NCBI GenBank assembly: GCA_964563165.1
Contig: CAZLWA010000108.1
Span: forward strand, 1-29,811
Length of the DNA stretch: 29,811 nucleotides
From: CAZLWA01 sp964563165
GTDB lineage: Bacteria > CLD3 > SB21
Reading direction: 5' to 3'
Within the stretch, counting starts at the first letter, position 1. Every line of letters begins with the position of its first letter. Below, one piece after another: positions 7,587 through 15,602 of this stretch. The position numbers were made by a program, and so were the translations under genes. A model generated the notes under the pieces. That model ran no database searches. It was not told the DNA's origin and worked only from the letters and a program-made list of their open reading frames with translations.

Positions 7587-7651
7587 ATCGATATTAATTA
7601 AAATCATATATTTTAAAGGTTATACAGGTTAGTTTCAATTAATTAATCGAT
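7587..7651 (+). repeat. AT-rich inverted repeat in the rpoB-rpoC spacer
   Basis: ATCGATATTAATTAA (7587-7601) is mirrored by TTAATTAATCGAT (7639-7651) apart from a 2-nt bulge. The loop is about 37 nt. A functional role is uncertain because AT-rich spacers produce such matches easily. The rpoC ribosome-binding site (AAGGAGGT) lies downstream, outside the stem. Confidence 0.35.
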
Positions 7652-7688
7652 GTAACTTTTACTTCCGAATTTTTTAAGGAGGTTACAA

Positions 7689-10600
7689 GTGTCGTACTTA
7701 TCAAACACGAGTTTGGCCAAAGATTTCTCAACGATCACCATCGGGATTTCTTCTCCCGATTCTATTTTGAGCCGTTCTTACGGAGAAGTGACCAAGGCCG
7801 AAACGATCAACTACCGCAGTTTTAAGCCTGAAAAAGACGGCTTATTCTGTGAAAAGATCTTCGGCCCGGTTAAGGACTGGGAATGTCATTGCGGAAAGTA
7901 CAAGCGCATCCGCTACAAAGGCATTATTTGCGATCGATGCGGTGTGGAAGTTACGCTGAAAGCGGTGAGGCGCGAACGCATGGGGCACATTTCCCTGGCC
8001 GTTCCGGTAGTTCACATCTGGTTTTTCCGGTCGCTTCCTTCAAAGATCGGTTCGCTCCTGAATATGAGCGTGAAGCAGCTCGACAAGATCATCTATTATG
8101 AGAATTATGTGATCGTTCAGCCCGGGAAGAGCGGGCTCAAATTCAAAGATATTATTCCTGAAGAGGAATTGTACCGTATCAAAGAAGAACTTGGAAAAGA
8201 AAACGAAGACCTGCCGAACAATCATCCTGAAAAGTTTATCGCCCTCATAGGCGGTGAGGCTCTCAAGGAACTGCTCAAACGTGTGGATGTGGAGAACATG
8301 TCGATCGAATTGAGAAAGGTCCTTCGTGATTCCGGTACTTCGCAGCAAAAACGATCCGATGCGCTCCGGCAGCTGCGTGTGGCCGATGCATTTCGCAACA
8401 AGGAAGAAGATGTGCAAAACAAGCCCGAATGGATGGTTTTGGATGTCATTCCGGTCATTCCGCCTGAATTACGACCGTTAGTACCCCTGGAAGGCGGGCG
8501 TTTTGCTACGAGCGATCTGAATGACCTGTATCGCCGGGTTATAATCCGTAACAACCGGTTAAGAAAACTGCTGGAAATAAAGGCGCCTGAAGTGATCCTG
8601 CGAAATGAAAAACGTATGCTTCAGGAGTCTATTGATTCCCTTTTTGATAATTCTCGAAAAACTGCGGCTGTGCGCAGCGACAGCAACCGCCCTTTGAAGT
8701 CGCTTTCCGATATGCTGAAGGGCAAACAAGGCCGCTTCCGTCAGAATTTGTTAGGAAAACGCGTGGACTATTCGGGCCGTTCGGTCATTGTCGTCGGCCC
8801 CGAGCTAAAATTGCATGAATGCGGTCTGCCGAAAGAAATGGCGGTGGAATTATTCAAGCCGTTCATCATCAGAAAACTGGTTGAGAGAGGATTTGTAAAG
8901 ACCGTGAAGAGCGCCAAACGAATGGTGGACAAACACGGAGCAGAAGTATGGGAGATCCTGGAAAAGATCGTGGAAGATCATCCGGTACTGCTCAACCGTG
9001 CTCCCACGCTGCATCGATTGGGTATCCAGGCATTCCAACCGGTACTCGTCGAAGGACGCGCGATCCAGGTGCATCCGCTGGTATGCGCCGCATTCAACGC
9101 CGACTTTGACGGTGACCAGATGGCAGTTCACATCCCGCTCTCGTACGAAGCTCAAATCGAAACGCGTTTGCTGATGCTGTCAAGCCATAATATCATTCAA
9201 CCGTCGAGCGGAAGGCCGATCGCGATCCCGTCTCAGGACATTGTTTTGGGATGTTATTATCTGACCAAAATGCGTTCCGGCGGTTTGGGCGCAGGCAGAA
9301 AATTCGGTTCGGTTGAAGAAGTTCGTGCCGCATTGGACGGCGGTATCGTCGAGCTTCATGCGAAAATTCAATTGCGCGTACCGAATCCCGAGAAACCCGA
9401 CAAGCACGATAAATCCGACAAACATAAGCCGCACATCTATATTGAAACAACCGTCGGACGGGTGATGTTCAACGAGATCGTTCCGGGCGAAATGGGTTAT
9501 TTAAATGAGCTGCTGACCAAGAAAAAAATTGAAGAAATTGTCGGCAGATTGCATCGGGAAGTCGGCAACATCAAAGCCGTAGAATTTCTTGATAATCTCA
9601 AAACCTTAGGCTTTACTTATGCGATGCGTTCAGGCTGCTCGATCGGCATCGAGGACGTCATGTCTCCGCCGAACAAAGAAGCCGTGCTGAAACAGGCCAA
9701 CGTCGCTGTTGAAAAAGTCCAGAAAACTTACCGCATGGGACTGATGACGGACGGCGAACGGTATAACAAGATCATAGACATCTGGACGCACGCATCCAAC
9801 GATGTCGCGTCCGCCATGTACGAGAGCATCACGGTTTCAGACGGCGGATTTAATCCGATATTCATGATGATGGATTCCGGCGCGCGCGGTTCGCGCGATC
9901 AGATCAAGCAGCTTGGCGGTATGCGCGGGCTGATGTCGAAGCCGCAAAAAAGTATGACCGGCCAGGTAGGTGAAATTATCGAGCATCCGATCACGGCAAG
10001 CTTTAAAGAAGGATTATCCGTTTGGGAATATTTTATTTCAACGCACGGCGCCCGAAAAGGTCTTGCCGATACGGCGTTGAAGACGGCAGACGCCGGATAC
10101 CTCACGCGGCGTTTGGTCGATGTGGCTCAGGACGTTATCATCACAGGAGAAGATTGCGGAACGATCCTCGGCGTGAAGACGAGTGCCATTAAAGAAGGCG
10201 AAGAGATTAAAGAATCCTTGGGCGAGCGCTGCCTCGGCCGCGTCGCCGCCGATGACGTAATCGATCCCTCGACGAGCGAGGTGGTCATTGAAGCGGGCGA
10301 ATTAATTGACGAAGAAAAAGCGGACATGCTGAATAACTCAGCCATTGAAACCGTCGAGATCAGGTCGGTATTGACCTGCGAATCCAAACGCGGAACGTGT
10401 TCAAAATGCTATGGCCGTAATCTGGCATCGGGTAAACTGGCCGACATCGGAGAGGCTGTGGGCGTCATGGCGGCTCAGTCCATCGGCGAACCCGGAACGC
10501 AGTTAACCTTGCGGACGTTCCATATCGGAGGCGTCGCTTCACGTATCGGAGAACAACCGCAGGCTTTGGCGAAAGCAAACGGCAAGATCGTGTTCAGCCC

Positions 10601-11975
10601 GGGCATGAAACTGCTGGAGCGCAAATCGGACGGCGTATTGATCTGTATGACCCGCAACGCGCGTATCGAATTGCTGGATGATAATCGCTTGATCTATGCG
10701 TACAAAGTACCCTACGGCGCAGCGATCGCCGTGAAGAATAATCAAGCCGTGAAAAAAGACGATTTCATCATGACCTGGGATCCGTACAACACAAGTATTA
10801 TTGTCTCAAATGACGGAACCGTTCTGTTTGACGGAATTAAGGAAGGCGTCTCGTGCCGTGAAGAAGCTGATGAAGCGACCGGTATGAAGCATCTGGTGAT
10901 CATCGACTCGCGCGATAAGAAAGTCACGCCGACGTTGACGATCAAAAAAGGAAAAGAAATTCTGGAAACGCATATTCTGCCGACGCGCGCGTATCTGGTC
11001 ATCAAAGACGGGGCCCACGTGACTGCCGGTGATGCGATCGCAAAGATTCCGCGTGAAATGTCCAAGACCAAAGACATCACCGGCGGTTTACCGAGAGTGC
11101 AGGAGCTCTTCGAAGCCCGGCGCCCGAGAGACTCATCCACGGTGAGTGAAATTGACGGTACGGTGAAAATAGGAAAAGTTTCACGCGGATACCGGGAAGT
11201 GAGCGTCGAAGGAAAAGACGGCGAAACCAAGACGTATAAAATTCCTTTCGGAAAACATTTGATCGTTCATGAAAGTGATTTTGTGTACGCGGGAGAACAA
11301 TTGTCCGACGGCTCCGTCGCGCCGCATGATATCTTGCGGATCAAGGGGCCTGCGGAAGTTCAAAAATATCTGGTCAATGAAATTCAGGAAGTCTACCGGA
11401 CCCAGGGCGTGAAGATCAACGATAAGCATATCGAGATCATCGTCCGTCAGATGCTGCAGCGTGTGCGCATCGCCGATCCGGGCGACACCTATTTCCTGCA
11501 GGATGATCAGGTCGACCGGTTACGGTTTCTCGACGAGAATCAGAAGAACCGTGAACGGGTCGTTGTCACCGACCGGAACGATACAAATGTGAAGGAAGGC
11601 CAGATCCTGACGCGTGCCGAAGTTGAGAAGCTTCAGAAGAAATACGACAAGAAAAAAATGCCTGTTTACCGCGAAGCGCAGCCCGCAACGGCGGAACCGC
11701 TCTTACTCGGAATTACCCAGGCTTCGTTGAGCACGGAGAGTTTTATTTCCGCCGCATCATTCCAGGAAACGACCAAAGTTCTTGCAGATGCCGCGATCAG
11801 TTCCAAGACCGATTATCTGTTAGGACTCAAAGAGAATGTGATCATGGGGCGATTGATCCCTGCAGGAACCGGCCTCAAACGTTACCAGGCTATTTCCGTA
11901 TCCGCGAAAGAAGTGGATGAGGAAAAAGGTAAGAACGGCGGGAAGAAAACGAAAAAAGAAACTGCCAAGAAATAA
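7689..11975 (+). CDS. rpoC: DNA-directed RNA polymerase subunit beta'
   Basis: This is the catalytic beta' subunit, 1428 residues (E. coli 1407). The N-terminal zinc site is C66, C68, C81 and C84. The active-site magnesium loop NADFDGDQ spans residues 470-477 (Asp 472, 474, 476). The second zinc site is C823, C897, C904 and C907. The bridge-helix and trigger-loop area (GARGSRDQIKQLGGMRGLM) and the C-terminal GITQASLSTESFISAASFQETTKVL are intact. A His/Lys/Asp-rich linker (DKHDKSDKHK) lies at about residues 570-580, and a basic tail (KGKNGGKKTKKETAKK) ends the protein. The GTG start is fixed by AAGGAGGT immediately upstream. A strong terminator follows 24 bp after the stop. Confidence 0.98.
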   Translation: MSYLSNTSLAKDFSTITIGISSPDSILSRSYGEVTKAETINYRSFKPEKDGLFCEKIFGPVKDWECHCGKYKRIRYKGIICDRCGVEVTLKAVRRERMGHISLAVPVVHIWFFRSLPSKIGSLLNMSVKQLDKIIYYENYVIVQPGKSGLKFKDIIPEEELYRIKEELGKENEDLPNNHPEKFIALIGGEALKELLKRVDVENMSIELRKVLRDSGTSQQKRSDALRQLRVADAFRNKEEDVQNKPEWMVLDVIPVIPPELRPLVPLEGGRFATSDLNDLYRRVIIRNNRLRKLLEIKAPEVILRNEKRMLQESIDSLFDNSRKTAAVRSDSNRPLKSLSDMLKGKQGRFRQNLLGKRVDYSGRSVIVVGPELKLHECGLPKEMAVELFKPFIIRKLVERGFVKTVKSAKRMVDKHGAEVWEILEKIVEDHPVLLNRAPTLHRLGIQAFQPVLVEGRAIQVHPLVCAAFNADFDGDQMAVHIPLSYEAQIETRLLMLSSHNIIQPSSGRPIAIPSQDIVLGCYYLTKMRSGGLGAGRKFGSVEEVRAALDGGIVELHAKIQLRVPNPEKPDKHDKSDKHKPHIYIETTVGRVMFNEIVPGEMGYLNELLTKKKIEEIVGRLHREVGNIKAVEFLDNLKTLGFTYAMRSGCSIGIEDVMSPPNKEAVLKQANVAVEKVQKTYRMGLMTDGERYNKIIDIWTHASNDVASAMYESITVSDGGFNPIFMMMDSGARGSRDQIKQLGGMRGLMSKPQKSMTGQVGEIIEHPITASFKEGLSVWEYFISTHGARKGLADTALKTADAGYLTRRLVDVAQDVIITGEDCGTILGVKTSAIKEGEEIKESLGERCLGRVAADDVIDPSTSEVVIEAGELIDEEKADMLNNSAIETVEIRSVLTCESKRGTCSKCYGRNLASGKLADIGEAVGVMAAQSIGEPGTQLTLRTFHIGGVASRIGEQPQALAKANGKIVFSPGMKLLERKSDGVLICMTRNARIELLDDNRLIYAYKVPYGAAIAVKNNQAVKKDDFIMTWDPYNTSIIVSNDGTVLFDGIKEGVSCREEADEATGMKHLVIIDSRDKKVTPTLTIKKGKEILETHILPTRAYLVIKDGAHVTAGDAIAKIPREMSKTKDITGGLPRVQELFEARRPRDSSTVSEIDGTVKIGKVSRGYREVSVEGKDGETKTYKIPFGKHLIVHESDFVYAGEQLSDGSVAPHDILRIKGPAEVQKYLVNEIQEVYRTQGVKINDKHIEIIVRQMLQRVRIADPGDTYFLQDDQVDRLRFLDENQKNRERVVVTDRNDTNVKEGQILTRAEVEKLQKKYDKKKMPVYREAQPATAEPLLLGITQASLSTESFISAASFQETTKVLADAAISSKTDYLLGLKENVIMGRLIPAGTGLKRYQAISVSAKEVDEEKGKNGGKKTKKETAKK

Positions 11976-11999
11976 CGCCGGCGGTATTTAATTTCTATG

Positions 12000-12040
12000 A
12001 AAGGTGATGTTAAACGATTTAACATCACCTTTTTTATTTT
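12000..12040 (+). terminator. Intrinsic terminator of the secE-rpoC operon
   Basis: AAAGGTGATGTTAAA (12000-12014) and its perfect reverse complement (12018-12032) form a 15-bp stem with loop CGA, followed by TTTATTTT. It lies 24 bp after the rpoC stop codon and closes the operon. The str operon genes (rpsL, rpsG, fusA) do not follow. Confidence 0.95.
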
Positions 12041-12121
12041 GCAGAGGAGTTCATTTCTTGATTTTCGTTGCCATATTACCTAACTTTTTCTTGCGGCACC
12101 ATGCGGTGCGGCGTATTTATT

Positions 12122-12340
12122 CCCCCTTGTAAAGGGGGTTAGGGGGATTTTTTGAAGTGCGTCGTAACCTGATTGGGCTTTGCGTGGCACTTCTGCCGCC
12201 GGAAGCTCCTTCGAAATGACAATGATATTGGCGTGAAAGTAATCCCCCTGCGCAGACTGTCCTTGCTGGGTGAGAGAATTGCCCCCTTTTCAAGGGGGAT
12301 AGGAGAATTGCCTTCCCCCTTGTAAAGGGGGTTAGCGGGT
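12122..12340. repeat. Three CCCCCTT/AAGGGGG palindromic repeats
   Basis: Copies lie at 12122-12150, 12281-12304 and 12314-12340. Copies 1 and 3 share CCCCCTTGTAAAGGGGGTTA; copy 2 has GCCCCCTTTTCAAGGGGGAT. Each can form a 7-bp hairpin with a loop of about 3-4 nt. Related elements recur at 13173, 22861, 25637, 26138 and 26661. Confidence 0.85.
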
Positions 12341-12362
12341 TGTGGAATTAGTACTGAGACAT

Positions 12363-12383
12363 CCCAAGTCTTTAAGACTTGGG
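12363..12383. repeat. CCCAAGTCTT palindrome, copy 1
   Basis: CCCAAGTCTT, a central T, then AAGACTTGGG form perfect 10-bp arms. The same 21-bp core occurs at 22610-22630 within a longer palindrome. It lies 33 bp upstream of the SDR start codon. No T-run follows. Confidence 0.9.
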
Positions 12384-12416
12384 AAGATCTACCGGTTAAG
12401 TTATCAATAGAATCAT

Positions 12417-13148
12417 ATGGACACACAAATTGCATTAGTCACCGGTTCCGGGAGACGGCTGGGCCGCAAGATGGCCATCGCACTCGCGGAGAACGGATTC
12501 GACGTGGTTATCAATTACAACCATTCGCGCCCGGAAGCGCTCAAGGCCGAAAAGGAAATAAAAAAGACCGGCCGCCGGTGCTTGCTTATTCGGGCGGATG
12601 TTTCCGATGCGTCCGCCGTAAAGAAAATGGTGAGGTCGGCAATAAAAAAATTCGGCAAAATAGATCTGCTCGTCAATAACGCCGCCATTTTTCCTCCAAA
12701 ATACGAATTCGGAAAGATCCCTGAAAAATTATGGGATGAGGTCATGAATATTAATCTCAAGGCCGCTTTTTTATGTTCGCAGGAAGTTTCCAAATTCATG
12801 CTGGAACGAAAATCAGGAAAGATCATCAATATCGCTTCCCTGGGTGCGTTTCAGGCGTGGACGAATCACCTTCCGTATTGCGTGTCGAAGGCCGGTGTTG
12901 TGATGCTGACCAAAGTTACCGCCAAAGCGCTGGCTCCGTACATTTCCGTTAACGCCATCGCGCCGGGAACGGTCATCATTCCGAATGAAGAAATCCATTC
13001 GCAGCATTTTCCTGATGTGGAAAAAATTCCGCTGAAGAGATACGGGAAGCCGTCGGACATAACGGATCTGCTCGTTTTTCTCGCCTCCACGTCGGATTAC
13101 ATTACCGGCCAGATCATAAGCGTGGATGGCGGAGTTACGATTGCGTAG
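12417..13148 (+). CDS. SDR-family oxidoreductase, pteridine-reductase-like
   Basis: This 243-residue short-chain dehydrogenase/reductase should use NAD(P)H in a Rossmann fold. The cofactor loop is TGSGRRLG (residues 9-16), which fits the TGX3RXG form of pteridine reductases (PTR1/FolM) better than the TGxxxGIG of most SDRs. D61, N88-A89-A90, N112, S141, Y154 and K158 supply the usual structural and catalytic positions, and PG (183-184) follows. The C-terminus ends in ISVDGGVTIA, usual for SDRs. The substrate could be a dihydropteridine or an unrelated carbonyl compound; sequence alone does not decide. The ATG has no clear ribosome-binding site. It is transcribed toward the leftward DUF5916 gene. 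Confidence 0.88.
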   Translation: MDTQIALVTGSGRRLGRKMAIALAENGFDVVINYNHSRPEALKAEKEIKKTGRRCLLIRADVSDASAVKKMVRSAIKKFGKIDLLVNNAAIFPPKYEFGKIPEKLWDEVMNINLKAAFLCSQEVSKFMLERKSGKIINIASLGAFQAWTNHLPYCVSKAGVVMLTKVTAKALAPYISVNAIAPGTVIIPNEEIHSQHFPDVEKIPLKRYGKPSDITDLLVFLASTSDYITGQIISVDGGVTIA

Positions 13149-13172
13149 AAGTTCGTACCTTGCACAAGAATT

Positions 13173-13192
13173 CCCCTCCTTGAAAGGAGGGG
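13173..13192. repeat. Palindrome between convergent genes
   Basis: CCCCTCCTT and AAGGAGGGG form a 9-bp stem with a 2-nt centre. It lies midway between the stops of the rightward SDR gene and the leftward DUF5916 gene, so it could stall or stabilise both transcripts. No T-run is present on either side. Confidence 0.7.
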
Positions 13193-13215
13193 ACTATTAA
13201 GTCTATCGCTCCCAA

Positions 13216-15243
13216 TCAGAAATTCATCTCATACGCGAATTTAAAATACCTGCCGACATTTTCCAACAGATCCTTGTTATCGACATTCTTCTGTAGATTG
13301 ACGACCAGATAAACATTACTGCCGGCGAAGAATTCATATTGCAAAAGCGAATTCCACAGCGAGACATTATTGTAAGTATCGCGCTGATAGAACGAGCGCA
13401 AATACAGTTTATCCATAATACGGTAATTCAGTTTCACCCGGTAGATCTTCTGATCGATGGCACTGGTCTGGCGTGCGCGGTAGGAAAATGTCACCGCCAT
13501 GCGTCCAAATGACAACGCCAGGTCGCTGTAAGGGTTATGCAAATACGTGCCGTAGTAGGGGCCGAAATTATACCCGATGACCCAGGAATGATTTCCGTAA
13601 ATAAATTTCACATTGTGGTTCTGAAGGAAATTCGTCCTGTTGACGACTGTGGAATCGTTGACCTGGTCGTCCGGGCGATTGTATTCAAAATAATGATCGA
13701 TGCTCAGCCAGTTGTTAACCTTATAATAAAAATTCGTGCCGACATATTCCTGGTATTTGAACGGGTCCGACAGACGCTGCGCCTTATAATACTCGGTAGA
13801 AATATTGACGTTCGAAAACGTTTTGGCATTTCGGACAAAATTATATCCGCCGCCGACAACCATTTCGTCGTAATCGTTCCCGTAATTATTGAACAACGTC
13901 AGCGCGTCGAATTTTTTATCGAAACGGTTATAAATGAGATCGCAGTAGGGGCCGCCGCCGCCGTTGAATTGATAGTACAAATGCCCGCGATAGGCCAGCG
14001 CGGTGCCCCGATAGGCAGACCTGTCGGTGCTGGTGATGATCTGCGGTTGTAAAACCCAGCGGGAGAACAAATCGACCTTGCTGTCCACGCTGTAGATCTT
14101 CTCCTCCCTTCCATTCGCAGGATCTTTATCAATGATGATCGTTGAGCCGATCGATAATTTCTTGAAATTAAAATTCGGCCGTGCGACAAAAAATATTCGC
14201 CGGTCGCTGTTGGGTGTTCCCGGGGCCGCTTCCTCTTCCACATACGCGACGCCGGCCTTGAATTGGTCGCTCCGGTACGTGTAATTCAAACCGTAATTAA
14301 TATCGTGTATGGCGCGCGTATAAAAAATATTTATCGGGGTGCGGTAGAGATCGAGGTCCTTGCTGAAGAACGGACGTTTTTCATTGAGAAAGATCGGTGT
14401 TCCGTAAAGGGAGAAGTTGAACGGATCCGCCTCCAGCGTGGATTCATCTGTATTATAAGTGCCCTTTAGTCTTTGTTTATCCAAGCTCACGCTTACCTCG
14501 CCGCCGAAATTGGTTTTGTATTTCGTCGAATCGCTCAATCTGTTTTCCACCACGTAGGGCGTTGCGCTGAAATTCAAATTAACGCGTTCGTCGAACTGCT
14601 GGATGTCCCATTCGTACGTGCCTTTGAGAGTGAGCAATTCACTCGTGGGACTGATGGAATAAAAAAAACTCGACCCGTCCGGTTTGTAACCGAAGAGCTG
14701 GACGTCGATGCCGATCTGACTGCGGTTCTTGTTTTGAAGTTTATCCACGGGGATCCGCACTTCCGATTCGATGTATCCCGCTTCGCCGTTTTTAGGTTCA
14801 CGATAAACGATAGATTTGTTCTGCCAGATCCAATCCCATTCCTGCGACATACTACGCTGGTTGTATATGATCAGGTCGCGCTGATTGTTGAGGAAACTGA
14901 AGGCAAAGAAGTAGCCGTTCTTGTGTTTATTTTCCAGGTCGAGCAAAATAAAGAACTCATTTTCCTCATCTGTGGAGACATCGCGTATGAGGGACTGGCG
15001 TATCACGCGCCCGCGCGGCCAGAATTTGATGCCAACATATACGGCGTCGCTCGATTGTTTAATGTAAACAAGGGTCGAATCGTAATATTTTTCCGCGCCT
15101 TTCGGAACGATCATAGTGAATTCCGAAAATATTTTCGCGTCCGCCCATTCGTCGTCATTGATCTTGCCGTCGATTTTCGGAAGCACTTTCGACTGCGAAT
15201 ATACAGGCGCCGATAATATGATCAAGAGTATGGTAAGCCGCAT
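13216..15243 (-). CDS. DUF5916-type outer-membrane protein with CBM9-like N-terminus
   Basis: The 675-residue protein begins with a signal peptide (MRLTILLIILSAPVYSQ). Next comes a CBM9-like beta-sandwich (about residues 20-200), recognisable from PKIDGKINDDEWADAKIF and from the later NGYFFAFSFLNNQRDLIIYN. Around residue 290 it has the FLNEKRPFF stretch typical of the DUF5916 family, then NIFYTRAI. The remainder is rich in alternating aromatic and polar strands and ends in a terminal Phe (FAYEMNF), as outer-membrane beta-barrels do. The function of the family is not established; sugar binding or surface roles have been inferred from the CBM9 similarity. The ATG is preceded by AAGG 8 nt upstream. 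It is leftward, monocistronic, and convergent with the SDR gene. Confidence 0.85.
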   Translation of the reverse strand: MRLTILLIILSAPVYSQSKVLPKIDGKINDDEWADAKIFSEFTMIVPKGAEKYYDSTLVYIKQSSDAVYVGIKFWPRGRVIRQSLIRDVSTDEENEFFILLDLENKHKNGYFFAFSFLNNQRDLIIYNQRSMSQEWDWIWQNKSIVYREPKNGEAGYIESEVRIPVDKLQNKNRSQIGIDVQLFGYKPDGSSFFYSISPTSELLTLKGTYEWDIQQFDERVNLNFSATPYVVENRLSDSTKYKTNFGGEVSVSLDKQRLKGTYNTDESTLEADPFNFSLYGTPIFLNEKRPFFSKDLDLYRTPINIFYTRAIHDINYGLNYTYRSDQFKAGVAYVEEEAAPGTPNSDRRIFFVARPNFNFKKLSIGSTIIIDKDPANGREEKIYSVDSKVDLFSRWVLQPQIITSTDRSAYRGTALAYRGHLYYQFNGGGGPYCDLIYNRFDKKFDALTLFNNYGNDYDEMVVGGGYNFVRNAKTFSNVNISTEYYKAQRLSDPFKYQEYVGTNFYYKVNNWLSIDHYFEYNRPDDQVNDSTVVNRTNFLQNHNVKFIYGNHSWVIGYNFGPYYGTYLHNPYSDLALSFGRMAVTFSYRARQTSAIDQKIYRVKLNYRIMDKLYLRSFYQRDTYNNVSLWNSLLQYEFFAGSNVYLVVNLQKNVDNKDLLENVGRYFKFAYEMNF

Positions 15244-15602
15244 AGGGAGAACCTTTCTTATTTAAGTTTGATACAGAAAATCCCTATCCGGAAAAATATT
15301 TTTTTCCGGTGAAAAAAAACAAAATTGTGGGAACAGGAAGTCGGGCTTTTGCGAGCCTTTCGTCTAAATCAAGTGTGTGAGGATTGCTGTCTCTACTAAA
15401 CGAGAGAAATAAATAAAAGTTTCGCAGTCCCTGGTGAATTTATTCCGGTGTCATTTGGATCCGGCCGCGGAGGGCGTTTCAGCGCAACGATTCCAACTCG
15501 CAGTATATCATTTCGACGACTGGCGCTTTCAGAGCCTATGAGGAGGGATCTTATGTCTGTGTCATTGAATAAGCGATGTTGCTTTAATAGACTGCTTTCA
15601 AT
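15244..15602. other. Intergenic spacer upstream of the DUF5916 gene
   Basis: This 359-bp gap holds no convincing gene. It includes CCGGAAAAA (15288-15296) mirrored by TTTTTCCGG (15301-15309), in the leader of the leftward gene. A single arm of the TCATTTCGACGA repeat family lies at about 15506-15553. The leftward promoter for the DUF5916 gene is expected here but I could not assign it. Confidence 0.7.
15506..15553. repeat. Solo arm of the TCATTTCGACGA repeat
   Basis: TATCATTTCGACGACTGGCG continues into a segment reading TATGAGGAGGGATCTTA. It closely resembles the left arm of the element at 18578-18738 (TCATTTCGACGAGTGGCGC, then ATGAGGAGAAATCT), with no matching right arm nearby. It is probably a decayed copy. 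Confidence 0.7.

Larger units (their letters stand above)
12041..12416. other. Repeat-rich intergenic spacer
   Basis: This 376-bp gap holds no credible gene. It contains a short hairpin near 12096-12113 (GCACC/GGTGC), three copies of a CCCCCTT...AAGGGGG palindrome, one arm of the TTCGAAATGACA repeat (12196-12221) and a perfect 10-bp-arm palindrome at 12363-12383. The promoter of the following SDR gene must lie here or within the repeats, but I cannot pinpoint it. Confidence 0.8.

Noticed and set aside
12122..12383. CRISPR-like array
   Set aside because: Copies differ, spacing is irregular (159, 33 and 49 bp) and no cas genes are present; these are dispersed palindromes.
12139..12435. Leftward 98-codon frame after rpoC
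   Set aside because: It is built from three palindromic repeats and overlaps the SDR start; not a gene.
14473..15216. Rightward 247-codon frame opposite the DUF5916 gene
   Set aside because: The opposite strand encodes a signal peptide and DUF5916 motifs; this frame is a codon-bias shadow.
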